A stretch of DNA of 64,000 nt from Sva-07 sp963743825 (GTDB taxonomy: Bacteria > Actinomycetota > Acidimicrobiia > Acidimicrobiales > Ilumatobacteraceae): assembly GCA_963743825.1 (NCBI GenBank), contig CAVURC010000002.1, forward strand, positions 62,001 through 126,000, in the 5' to 3' direction. Position 1 is the stretch's first letter; the number at the start of each line of letters is the position of its first letter. A program made the position numbers and the translations under genes. The notes under the pieces are model-generated. The model did no database searches, had not been told where the DNA came from, and worked only from the letters and a program-made list of their open reading frames with translations. Shown piece after piece: positions 1 to 7,555 of this stretch.

Positions 1-216
1 GAAGTGGTCGTCGACAACATCGCTCGCAGCGATCTGTACATCGCGGAGGAAGCATTCGTGTGCGGCACGGCCGCCGAGGTCAGCTCGATCAACTCGGTCG
101 ACGATCGGATGATCCCGTGCCCCGGCCCGATGACGTCTGCCATCGCCGAGGTCTACCACCAGGCCATTCGCGGCCAGGATCCTCGCTACAAGGACTGGTG
201 CGAACTCGTCCACTGA
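1..216 (+). CDS. ilvE: Branched-chain amino acid aminotransferase, C-terminal fragment
   Basis: The reading frame is open from the first base of the window, so the N-terminus lies outside. The visible 71 residues match the end of class IV PLP-dependent aminotransferases of the IlvE type: a 'SDLYIAEEAFVCGTAAEV' stretch that forms part of the active site, followed by a 'GPMTSAIAEVYHQAIRGQD' helix. IlvE transfers amino groups to the 2-keto acids of Val, Leu and Ile in the cytoplasm. The nearby citramalate synthase belongs to the same pathway. A palindrome starts 18 bases after the stop. Confidence 0.85.
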   Translation, partial: EVVVDNIARSDLYIAEEAFVCGTAAEVSSINSVDDRMIPCPGPMTSAIAEVYHQAIRGQDPRYKDWCELVH

Positions 217-233
217 CCTTCAACGCACTCCGG

Positions 234-300
234 CCAGAACCCGAAAAATGCGGTGAGATGTGCACTGAGTGCACATTCCGGCGCACATTTCGGGTTCTGG
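234..300. repeat. Palindromic 3' hairpin, family A copy 1
   Basis: A perfect 13-bp outer stem pairs 234-246 with 288-300. An 8-bp inner stem (ATGTGCAC/GTGCACAT, about 258-276) closes over a three-base loop. The element lies between the ilvE stop and the next gene. Related copies occur at 1285-1352 and 13766-13840, sharing the GTGCAC core and a CGCA..TTTCGGGTT end. It has no T-run, so it would be a U-less terminator or a REP-like element. Confidence 0.8.
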
Positions 301-319
301 AGTCGGGTACGGTCGGGCG

Positions 320-1270
320 ATGAACGTGGGCATGTGCTTCGATCGGAGCCTTCCGGCACCGTTCGTCGTGGAAGTGGCCGAGGCGCTCGACGCCGCGCAC
401 GTCGATCAGCTCTGGGTGATCGAGGACTGCTTCTACACCGCTGCTGTCAGCCTGGCGGCGACTGCGTTGGCGCGTACCGAGTTGCTCACGGTCGGGATCG
501 GCATCCTGCCGGCGGTCGCACGAAACCCGGCGGTCACGGCGATGGAGTTGGCGACGCTTGCCAACCTGGCACCCGGGCGTCTGATCGCGGGGATCGGTCA
601 CGGCGTGCAGGAGTGGATGGAGCAGATGGGCAGCCGCTCGTCGTCGCCGCTCACGACGCTCGACGAGGCGATCACGATCGTGCGTCGGCTGCTGCACGGC
701 GAGACGGTGACGTTCGAGGGAACTGAGTACACGATGCGTGACGTGGCGCTTCACGCCCCGCCGGAGTCGGTTCCACCGGTGCTCGCCGGTGTTCGCGGCC
801 CGAAGTCGTTGGCACTGGCCGGTCGGGTCGCCGATGGCGTCGTGCTCGCCGAAGGCGCAGGGCCGACCTACGTTGCGCAGTCGATCGTGCGGGCGGGAAG
901 TCCCGATCCGTTCCGAGTGTCGGTGTTCACGGCGCTGGCAATTGGTGACGACGCCAAGGAGATGCGCCGGATCATGGCGCCGTTCGTCGCCGGGATCATC
1001 GACGGTGCCAACCCGGCACCGAACGCCCACCCGCACATCGACGAGATCCGGGAACGACACGACGCTCGAGGTGTCGAGGGGATCGCCGACATGCCGGCCG
1101 AATGGTGGATCGAGTTCGGGGCGATCGGCACCCTCGACGACGCCGTTCGTCACGCAGAGGCACTCGCCGACGCAGGCGCCGATGACGTGGCGTTCTTCCC
1201 CGGCCCCACGGTCGAGCTCGCCCGCGACGACCTCGACCATGTCGTCCGCCTCGCCGCTGCCCTCCACTGA
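320..1270 (+). CDS. LLM-class F420-dependent oxidoreductase
   Basis: The 316-residue product has the bacterial luciferase-like TIM-barrel pattern: an N-terminal beta strand (NVGMCF), an 'LLTVGIGILPAVARNPAVTAMELATLANLAPGRL' region (written here in part: VGIGILPAVARNPAV), then 'IAGIGHG'. These are typical of actinobacterial F420H2- or FMNH2-dependent oxidoreductases. The ATG at 320 is preferred over one at 269 because the latter lies inside the upstream palindrome. Family A palindromes flank the gene on both sides. The substrate cannot be read from the sequence. Confidence 0.82.
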   Translation: MNVGMCFDRSLPAPFVVEVAEALDAAHVDQLWVIEDCFYTAAVSLAATALARTELLTVGIGILPAVARNPAVTAMELATLANLAPGRLIAGIGHGVQEWMEQMGSRSSSPLTTLDEAITIVRRLLHGETVTFEGTEYTMRDVALHAPPESVPPVLAGVRGPKSLALAGRVADGVVLAEGAGPTYVAQSIVRAGSPDPFRVSVFTALAIGDDAKEMRRIMAPFVAGIIDGANPAPNAHPHIDEIRERHDARGVEGIADMPAEWWIEFGAIGTLDDAVRHAEALADAGADDVAFFPGPTVELARDDLDHVVRLAAALH

Positions 1271-1284
1271 CAGGTTCGCGACGA

Positions 1285-1352
1285 CCAAAACCACCGAAAT
1301 GTGCGGGGATATGTGCATCTGGTGCACGATCCAGCGCATTTTTCGGGTTGGG
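1285..1352. repeat. Palindromic 3' hairpin, family A copy 2
   Basis: This imperfect copy starts about 15 bases after the stop of the luciferase-like gene. It keeps the inner GTGCA..TGCAC stem (about 1313-1326), the AAATGTGCG arm near 1297 and the CGCAT..TTTCGGGTT arm near 1335-1349. The outer stem has mismatches. It separates the gene from the terminator of the minus-strand RNA candidate that begins at 1374. Confidence 0.7.
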
Positions 1353-1373
1353 GGGGTCGAGGTTGGGGTGGGG

Positions 1374-1398
1374 AAAAACGAAAGCGCCCCGTCGGGCG
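1374..1398 (-). terminator. Intrinsic terminator of the minus-strand RNA
   Basis: On the minus strand a CGCCCGACGGGGCG hairpin (1384-1398) is followed by TTTCG and a run of five T. This is one of the few classical stem plus T-run terminators in the window. It sets the direction and the 3' end of the RNA candidate. Confidence 0.72.
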
Positions 1399-2035
1399 AC
1401 CGGCTTTCGCCGGCGCACCCTTCGGGGCTGCTCGTGGACAGGTCCACCACTGGTCGAACGTCGGGCGTTAGCCTTCGACTCGACCTGTTCACATCGCCCG
1501 TCTCGCCTTTCGGCGTGGCGGGCGATGCCGCGTTTCGGACTCGACACCGGTTTCCCGGCCTCGAACCCGCTGGCACCGCTCACGCTGACCCGGTTGCCCG
1601 TGCCCTCGGTCCTGGCGCCAATCGGAACCGACCTCGCTGAGCCCAGTTGGGGTGGCCCCAGTTCCTTCGGCTCCTCAACCACAGCTCCGTTGCCCACCGG
1701 CTGTCCGAAGACGCCCTGTGAACCCGATCGCCTCGCCGCAACGTTCGCCGGCCACGAGTTGCCTCGCAACCTCCGAACGCTCCAGCAGGTCCCCGTCTCC
1801 GCTGACCACCCGAGGGTGATCGTCGGCCCGGTCTGACCCGACTCCCGCTCCGGTCACCCGTCGCAGTCGCCGACTCGTCGTTGCCGCCGCGCTCCCGAAG
1901 GAGTCCGACGGCCCGGTCCGAGGTGGCCGTGAACACTGTCCGTGCCCCGAGTCCGCTTTCGCCTCGAGAGCAGTGCTGGCTGGGCCGAAGCCCCCTCCTC
2001 ACCGCTCCGGTCGGCGTGCGCTCTTCGGAACGAGC
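1374..2035 (-). ncRNA. Candidate large structured non-coding RNA (about 660 nt)
   Basis: No convincing protein is encoded here, but the minus strand folds into many short hairpins closed by stable tetraloops that are correct only on that strand. GAAA loops lie at 1547-1558, 1504-1515 and 1400-1413. UUCG loops lie at 1982-1993 and 1892-1903. Further stems are a 9-bp helix 1492-1500/1519-1527 enclosing the 1504 hairpin, GTTGC/GCAAC at 1758-1770, an 8-bp stem at 1804-1821, and TGGGG/CCCCA at 1648-1660. The 3' end is an intrinsic terminator (GC stem 1384-1398, then TTTCGTTTTT ending at 1374). A promoter lies just upstream at 2041-2067. I do not recognise RNase P, tmRNA or intron core motifs. The 5' end is an estimate. 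Confidence 0.62.
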
Positions 2036-2040
2036 ATCAG

Positions 2041-2067
2041 TAAATACGTCACAAAACCCCTGGTCAA
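2041..2067 (-). promoter_or_regulatory. Promoter for the minus-strand RNA candidate
   Basis: On the minus strand a TTGACC -35 box (complement of 2062-2067) is followed 15-17 bases later by an AT-rich TATTTACT stretch (complement of about 2039-2046) that can serve as the -10. The patch is conspicuously AT-rich in a GC-rich window. Transcription would start near 2030-2035. Confidence 0.55.
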
Positions 2068-2217
2068 GGGGTATTTCGAAAAACACAGGGTTATCCCCGG
2101 AACTTTCTCGTTACCCCCAGGATTCCTTCCGTCGTCCACCTGTTGCCCACCGTTCATGCACAGTGACGTACACAGGTCCGCGGACTTTTCGCCGGGCACG
2201 GTTGAATCCTCGACCCG

Positions 2218-2280
2218 ATGCGGCTTCAATGGTCTGCGATGTCGATCCAATCCAGCGCCGCCATCATCATCATTCTGTAG
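2218..2280 (+). CDS. Isoleucine-rich leader peptide of cimA
   Basis: A 20-codon frame ends in four consecutive Ile codons (ATC ATC ATC ATT, 2263-2274), one Leu codon and TAG at 2278-2280. The peptide reads MRLQWSAMSIQSSAAIIIIL. An internal ATG at 2239 would give a 13-residue version, and neither start has a clear Shine-Dalgarno sequence. Runs of the regulatory amino acid just before an attenuator are the signature of ribosome-mediated attenuation. The downstream gene encodes the first committed enzyme of isoleucine synthesis from pyruvate. The role is inferred from this match. Confidence 0.7.
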   Translation: MRLQWSAMSIQSSAAIIIIL

Positions 2281-2330
2281 AACACGTGGACCCCCACGTG
2301 TTCGTCGAGCCGCCCATCGGGCGGCTCTTT
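2281..2330 (+). promoter_or_regulatory. Attenuator hairpins upstream of cimA
   Basis: Directly after the leader stop a 9-bp hairpin (2281-2289/2294-2302, loop ACCC) is followed by a perfect 9-bp GC-rich hairpin (2308-2316/2320-2328) and TTT. The second hairpin looks like an intrinsic terminator placed 20 bases before the cimA start. One alternative pairing (2220-2225 with 2309-2314) could act as an antiterminator, but this is unproven. Confidence 0.62.
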
Positions 2331-2350
2331 CAGTTCTCGGGAGCATTTTC

Positions 2351-3995
2351 ATGCCAACCAGCAGCCCACGACACGTCGAGGTCTTCGACACCACACTGCG
2401 CGACGGCCTCCAGGTGGAGGGTGTCTCGGCAACGGTCGACGACAAGCTGCGCATCGCCGAGCAACTCGATCTGCTCGGCGTGCACTTCATCGAGGGCGGC
2501 TGGCCCGGCGCCAACCCCAAGGACATCGAGTTCTTCGCCCGTGCCCAGAACGAACTGCACCTGACCACGTCGACGCTGGTGGCGTTCGGCTCGACGCGCC
2601 GTCCTCGCGGCAAGGTCGACGACGACGCCACGTTGCGCAACCTGATCGAGGCGAACACCGCCGCCGTGTGCATCGTGGCCAAGAGCTCCGAATATCAGGT
2701 CGTCGAGACGCTCCAGACGACGCTCGACGAGGGCGCCGCGATGATCGCCGACTCGGTGAAGTACCTCCACGGCGAAGGCCGGATGGTGCTCGTCGACCTC
2801 GAGCACTTCTTCGACGGGTACAAGGACAATCCCGAGTTCTCGCTGCGTGCGCTCGAAGCTGCAGTCGTGAACGGCGCGTCGCATCTGGTGCTGTGCGACA
2901 CCAATGGCGGCACGCTGCCGAGCGAGATCGGTCGAATCGTCGCCGATGTCAAGGCTCATGTCGGCAACGACGCGATCATCGGTATCCACTGTCACGACGA
3001 CACCGGTTGCGCCGTGGCCAACTCGATGGCGGCGGTCGAGGCAGGTGCCGGCCATGTTCAGGGAACACTCAATGGCCTCGGCGAGCGAACCGGCAACACC
3101 AACCTCACGACGGTCATCCCGAACCTGCAACTCAAGCTCGGCTACCAGTGTCTGCCGGAGGGTCGCATCGAGCGGCTGACCGCCGGTGAGCCATCACGTC
3201 GCAGAGACCCTCAACCGGGCAGTGAACCCGCAGGCTCCGTACGTCGGGTCGTCGGCGTTCGCGCACAAGGCCGGCCTCCATGTGTCGGCGATCGTGCGCG
3301 CGAAGGACGCGTACGAACACGTGAACCCCGAACTCGTCGGCAACGGCACTCGGTTCGTGGTGTCGGAGATGGCGGGGCGCGCCACGATCCAGATGAAGGC
3401 CGACGAGATCGGCATCGAACTCGACGGCGCACAGATCAACGAGGTCGTCGACGACCTGAAGCGGCTCGAACACGAGGGCTACCACTTCGAAGCAGCGGAT
3501 GCGTCGCTCGAACTGCTGATGCGTCGAGCGGCCGGCCAGGTCCCCGAGTTCTTCCGCGTGGAGTCGATGCGCGTGATCACCGACGAACTCCGGGGCGGGG
3601 AATTCACCACGGAGGCCACCGTCAAGGTCTGGGTCGGCAGCGGGGACGACGCCGAGCGACGAGTGTGGGTTGCGGAGGGCAACGGCCCGGTGAACGCCAT
3701 CGACACGGCACTGCGCAAGGCCGTCGGGACCGTGCTGCCCGAACTCGCCGACATCCACCTCACCGACTACAAGGTCCGGATTCTCGACGGTGCCAGCGCA
3801 ACGGGGTCGACCACTCGCGTGTTGTTGTCGGCCACCGACGGCACCCGCGACTGGACCACGATCGGCGTCAGCCCGAACATCATCGAGGCGTCGTGGCGTG
3901 CGCTCGAGGACAGCCTCGTGTACGGCCTGCTGCACCGGTCGCTTCGCGGACTGAACCGGACGGACCCGGATGGTCTCCTGCTAGAAAGACACTGA
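2351..3995 (+). CDS. cimA: Citramalate synthase, interrupted by one frameshift
   Basis: CimA condenses pyruvate with acetyl-CoA to (R)-citramalate, opening the threonine-independent route to isoleucine. The N-terminal part has the HMGL-like catalytic barrel with DTTLRDG at residues 13-19 and an 'IGIHCHDDTGCAVANS' metal-binding segment. The C-terminal part, after an AHKAGLHVSAI motif, is the LeuA-type allosteric domain. The start is ATG 2351, preceded by GGGAG seven bases away. The frame breaks at about 3185: GCC-G-GTG should read GCC-GTG, a gain of one base. Joined, the product is about 547 residues, normal for the family. An Ile leader peptide and attenuator precede it. Two-part gene or sequence error cannot be separated here. 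Confidence 0.88.
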
Positions 3996-4519
3996 TGGCC
4001 GTCCCCAGATTCAGCCCGGTTCCACCGACCGATCGCCCCCGCTACTACGAGTCGCCCGACCATGTGCCCGAATCGTGGACGCCCGACCGACCCGGCGAGA
4101 TCGACGGATTCCAGCCGGCGGGCCCGCAGCTCGGCGCACAAGGACCCGACCAGGGCTTTGCGCTGCGCATCGCCGGCCAACTCCGTCCGAAACTGCAGTT
4201 GCAGCACGGTGAGAACGTCGACGACGTCATCCACGGGTGCCTCGGTGTTGCCCTGCGCCGGGCATCGATCTTCTCGCGCGCGCCGGTCGTCCACGACCTC
4301 ACCATCGCGTTCACGATCTGGGGGTTCTACGACGCCGCGCCACCGGCCGAACTCGTCGAACTCCGCAGGCCCCTCTTCGAGGGTCTGCGCCTGGTGGCCC
4401 ACCACTACACCGAGGGTCGCGTCGTCGCCGACATGCCATCGGAGTCGACGCTGCGGATGACACCGGCCCAGGTCGCCGGCGCGTATCCCGCCGACTGGCG
4501 CGCACTCGTGGGCGCCTGA
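3995..4519 (+). CDS. Conserved hypothetical protein
   Basis: The ATG overlaps the cimA stop by one base (TGATG), so the two are translationally coupled. The 174-residue product has a Pro-rich, charged N-terminus ('RYYESPDHVPESWTPDRPG') and no membrane segment or signal peptide. I do not recognise a domain. Similar proteins of unknown role seem common in actinobacteria, which is a recollection rather than a search result. Its coupling to cimA may reflect only operon packing. Confidence 0.7.
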   Translation: MAVPRFSPVPPTDRPRYYESPDHVPESWTPDRPGEIDGFQPAGPQLGAQGPDQGFALRIAGQLRPKLQLQHGENVDDVIHGCLGVALRRASIFSRAPVVHDLTIAFTIWGFYDAAPPAELVELRRPLFEGLRLVAHHYTEGRVVADMPSESTLRMTPAQVAGAYPADWRALVGA

Positions 4520-4530
4520 ACGGCCAGACC

Positions 4531-5451
4531 GTGACGGCGCGTCGCACGCTCGTGACGAGCGACATCGACCTGCGCGCCACGATGAAACCCATCGGGACGT
4601 ACCCGCGTGACCCGACCACTCGGTGGACGGCCAACAGCTTCACCAAGGCGGTGCTCACGCCCGCCGGTTCGGGCACGATGCAGCTGACCTGGGATCGCTG
4701 CGGCCACACGACCGCCGAGGCCTGGGGGAGCGGCGCCGACTGGCTGCTCGATCGGGCGCCCCACTGGGTGGGGCTGCACGACGACATCGGTGGCTTCGAC
4801 CCGACACACAACGCACGGATCGCCGAGTGGTGGCGGCGCCATCCGGGCCTGCGCCTCGCGGCGGCCGGCGTGATCTGGCAGGAGCTGCTGTTGGTGCTGC
4901 TCGGCCAACGAGTGACCACCGAGGAGGCCGTGAAGAGCTGGGTCCGCATCGTGTACGAATGGGGTGAGCCGGCCCCGGGACCGTGCGATCTCCGATTGCC
5001 GCCGACGCCCGAGGTCGTCGCGTCGAAGTCGTACGTCGACCTGCACCGATTCAACGTCGAACGCCGACGTGCTGATGCCATCCTGCTCGCCGCCAGGAGA
5101 GCCAACCGATTGGAGGAGGCAGCGGCGATGAACACGCCTGACGCGCTGACACGACTCACCGCGCTGCCCGGGATGGGCGCATGGACGGCGACATCCGTGA
5201 TCACCGCGAGCCACGGCGACCCCGACACGATCGTGCTGCGCGACTTCGGCCTGCCGACGATGGTCAACTATGCGTTCACGGGTGACGCCGCACGTGTCCC
5301 ACCGGACGAGGGCGGCGACGACCTGATGGGCCGACATCTCGCACCGTGGGCGGGCCATCGGCAGCGGATCATCCGGCTGCTGTTCACCGTCGGCGTCGCT
5401 GTCCCGCGGCGCGGTCCGCGGGCGTTCAATCCCGACATCCGGAGACTGTGA
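4531..5451 (+). CDS. DNA-3-methyladenine glycosylase-like HhH-GPD protein
   Basis: The 306-residue product resembles AlkA-type base-excision glycosylases, which remove alkylated bases from DNA. The helix-hairpin-helix reads 'LTALPGMGAWTATSV' and is followed at the expected distance by 'TIVLRDFGLP', whose Asp fits the catalytic aspartate of the HhH-GPD family. The upstream 'GVIWQELLLVLLGQRVT' segment matches the helix that in AlkA reads '..I..QQ.s'. The start is GTG 4531, twelve bases after the previous stop; GTG 4552 is possible. Confidence 0.78.
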   Translation: MTARRTLVTSDIDLRATMKPIGTYPRDPTTRWTANSFTKAVLTPAGSGTMQLTWDRCGHTTAEAWGSGADWLLDRAPHWVGLHDDIGGFDPTHNARIAEWWRRHPGLRLAAAGVIWQELLLVLLGQRVTTEEAVKSWVRIVYEWGEPAPGPCDLRLPPTPEVVASKSYVDLHRFNVERRRADAILLAARRANRLEEAAAMNTPDALTRLTALPGMGAWTATSVITASHGDPDTIVLRDFGLPTMVNYAFTGDAARVPPDEGGDDLMGRHLAPWAGHRQRIIRLLFTVGVAVPRRGPRAFNPDIRRL

Positions 5452-5479
5452 CAGGGGGTCTCGCCGGCCGCGCCTGAGT

Positions 5480-5512
5480 ACGTACACGATGTGTCTGACA
5501 CATCGTGTACGT
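5480..5512. repeat. Palindromic hairpin, family B copy 1
   Basis: A perfect 15-bp inverted repeat (ACGTACACGATGTGT, 5480-5494, with its complement 5498-5512) flanks the loop CTG. It lies 28 bases after the glycosylase stop. An almost identical copy is at 37339-37373, after an unrelated gene. There is no T-run. Confidence 0.85.
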
Positions 5513-5538
5513 CAGACGAACCGTGAAACACTGTGTGG

Positions 5539-6708
5539 ATGCGCCGATCGGTCGCACTCCTCATCGTTGTTGTGGTGCTGCTCGGCGCCGGACTGCGGGA
5601 GGCTTCCCGGTCTCCGGGTGCCGACGCGGCCGGGACCTACGTGGCGGGGACGGTCTGCCTCCAACAGGTGACGCCCGATCAGCTCGGCCAACTCTTCGTG
5701 ACCGAACCCGGCGGGGTCGTCGGCGCCGACTACCAACGCGCGACGCCCCTGTCGAATGGGTCGGTGCTGTGGACGTTCCAGGACGCCGAGGTCCGCCGGC
5801 CGAACGGCTCGACGACGCTGGTGCACAACATCGGCATGATCCAACGAGGCAACTGCTTCACCGTGTTGATGACCGGGTCGGCGGCCGACCCGCAGCCGTG
5901 GCTGTTCGCCTCGAACACGACGAAGTTCGCTCACTGGTACTGGCCGCTCGGAGCCGAGATGGGCACCGACGGTCGGGTGTACGTGTTCATGGCGGAGATG
6001 GTCGAGCGTGGCCCGGGGTACCTGTCGCGGGTCGAGCCGATCTCGACGGTGGTGGCCGGCGTCGACATCGACAGCCTCGAGGTCGAGGTGTACGGCGCGC
6101 CGGCGAACGCGAGTGCAGCGCTGTACGGCTGGTCGATCGAATCGGACGGCACGTGGACCTACCTGTATGCGCAATGTCATCGTCAGTTCGGCTACGACCC
6201 GTACATCTACGTCTACGCGCACGATCAGCAGTGCTCGAGCATCGTGACCGTCGCGCGAGTTCCACGCGGACAACTCCTCGCGGCCCCGACGTATTGGTCC
6301 GGCTCGGGCTGGCGGCCGGATCCGGCGTCGGCGGTCCCGGTGATGCAGACGGCGGGACGCATGGTGAACGCCACTCAGATCGTGCGGTCGAACAGCAGTT
6401 GGATGGCCATCACCAAGGTCGGTGACTGGTGGGGCGACCGGATTCTCGTCGAACGTGCGAGTCGGGCCATCGGGCCGTTCACCATCGTCGCCGACATTGC
6501 GGCCATCCCGAAGTGCGCCGTCGACTGCAACACCTACTTCGCCAGCTGGATCCCGTCGCCTGATCCGACGCGTCTCATCTTCGGGCTGTCGCACAACCGG
6601 TGGGACGGCATCGCCACCGAGGTGTACCGCCCGACGTTCGCATCCGTCGCGGCGCCGGTGCACACGATGTCGACCGCCGATCGCTGCTCGCTCACGTACT
6701 GCGGCTGA
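5539..6708 (+). CDS. Secreted protein of unknown function, propeller-like
   Basis: A cleavable signal peptide is visible (MRRSVALLIVVVVLLGAGL, then SPGADA). The mature part of about 360 residues is rich in Trp, Tyr and short beta strands (for example 'GSVLWTFQDAEVRRPNGS', 'GRVYVFMAEMVERGPG', 'SWMAITKVGDWWGDRILVE'). This pattern resembles five-bladed propeller proteins such as the DUF4185 group. Cysteines are paired near the end ('KCAVDCNTYF', 'CSLTYC'), which suits an exported protein. A GTG at 5533 is an alternative start. The function is unknown. Confidence 0.68.
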   Translation: MRRSVALLIVVVVLLGAGLREASRSPGADAAGTYVAGTVCLQQVTPDQLGQLFVTEPGGVVGADYQRATPLSNGSVLWTFQDAEVRRPNGSTTLVHNIGMIQRGNCFTVLMTGSAADPQPWLFASNTTKFAHWYWPLGAEMGTDGRVYVFMAEMVERGPGYLSRVEPISTVVAGVDIDSLEVEVYGAPANASAALYGWSIESDGTWTYLYAQCHRQFGYDPYIYVYAHDQQCSSIVTVARVPRGQLLAAPTYWSGSGWRPDPASAVPVMQTAGRMVNATQIVRSNSSWMAITKVGDWWGDRILVERASRAIGPFTIVADIAAIPKCAVDCNTYFASWIPSPDPTRLIFGLSHNRWDGIATEVYRPTFASVAAPVHTMSTADRCSLTYCG

Positions 6709-6766
6709 CCGCGACGCCGAGGTGACCACGCCTCGAGCATCGCGTGAGCAGTAACGTCGATCATCG

Positions 6767-7555
6767 ATGTCCAGCTCGGGAAAACTCGATCGCGCAACCT
6801 ACGAGAGTGAACTGGAGCGGCTCCAACTCGAACTCGTTCAGATGCTCGAGTGGATTCGACACAGTGGTCAGCGCCTCGTCGTGATCTTCGAAGGCCGCGA
6901 TGCCGCCGGCAAGGGGAGCACCATCAGCCGGCTCACCGGCCCCTTGAATCCCCGTTCGTGTCGAGTCGTCGCGCTGCCCAAGCCGAGCGAGCGTGAGAGC
7001 ACGCAGTGGTACTTCCAGCGGTACGTCGCCCACCTGCCGTCGGCAGGCGAGATGGTCGTGTTCGACCGTTCCTGGTACAACCGCGCCGGAGTGGAGCACG
7101 TGTTGGGCTTCTGCAGCGATGCGGAATACTGGGAGTTCATCCGATCGGTTCCGGAGTTCGAACGGATGCTCGTGCGGTCCGGTATCCAGATCGTCAAGTA
7201 CTGGTTCTCGGTGTCGAACGAGGTGCAGACGAAGCGATTCGAGGAGCGGCTCACCGATCCGGCCAAACGATGGAAGTTCTCCGACATCGACGCCCGATCG
7301 CAGGCCAAGTGGAACGAGTACTCGCGCGCGAAGGACATCATGGTCGAGCACACCTCGATTCCCGAGGCGCTGTGGTGGGAGGTCGATGGCGACGACAAGC
7401 GTCGTGCCCGACTGAACACGATCTGTCATCTGTTGTCGTTGGTGCCCCACGAGAAGGTGTCGTACCCGAAGGTGAAGTTGCCCGACGTGCGCCCTGACGA
7501 GGGATACGAACGGCCACCGCTCGATCAGCTCAATTCGGTCCCTCAGGTCTACTGA
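6767..7555 (+). CDS. ppk2: Polyphosphate kinase 2
   Basis: PPK2 enzymes transfer phosphate between polyphosphate and nucleoside mono- or diphosphates in the cytoplasm. The 262-residue length is typical of the single-domain form. The Walker A motif is at 43-51 (GRDAAGKGS) and the Walker B/lid motif DRSWYNR at 100-106. 'QWYFQRYVAHLP' and 'DPAKRWKFSDID' are further family blocks. It overlaps galT by one base, so it shares that gene's transcript and could link polyphosphate use to sugar-nucleotide metabolism. The direction (NDP or NMP substrate) cannot be decided from sequence alone. Confidence 0.92.
   Translation: MSSSGKLDRATYESELERLQLELVQMLEWIRHSGQRLVVIFEGRDAAGKGSTISRLTGPLNPRSCRVVALPKPSERESTQWYFQRYVAHLPSAGEMVVFDRSWYNRAGVEHVLGFCSDAEYWEFIRSVPEFERMLVRSGIQIVKYWFSVSNEVQTKRFEERLTDPAKRWKFSDIDARSQAKWNEYSRAKDIMVEHTSIPEALWWEVDGDDKRRARLNTICHLLSLVPHEKVSYPKVKLPDVRPDEGYERPPLDQLNSVPQVY

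Noticed and set aside
996..1769. Minus-strand open frame across the structured RNA region
   Set aside because: Its product is Arg/Pro/Ser-rich without a fold or signal, it overlaps the luciferase-like gene, and the DNA is better explained by tetraloop hairpins and a terminator.
1374..2035. RNase P RNA, tmRNA or group II intron as the identity of the RNA candidate
   Set aside because: I could not find GAGGAAAGTC or ACAGAAA-like blocks, a tmRNA tag frame with Ala-Ala end or tRNA-like ends, nor a domain V hairpin. Only a covariance search can settle it.
2080..2100. DnaA box or replication origin (TTATCCCC)
   Set aside because: A single imperfect 9-mer without clustering, AT-rich unwinding region or dnaA/dnaN neighbours.
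3180..3190. Programmed frameshifting in cimA and glnS
   Set aside because: There is no slippery heptamer with downstream pseudoknot, relatives have these genes in one frame, and similar one-base gains occur in many unrelated genes of the window.
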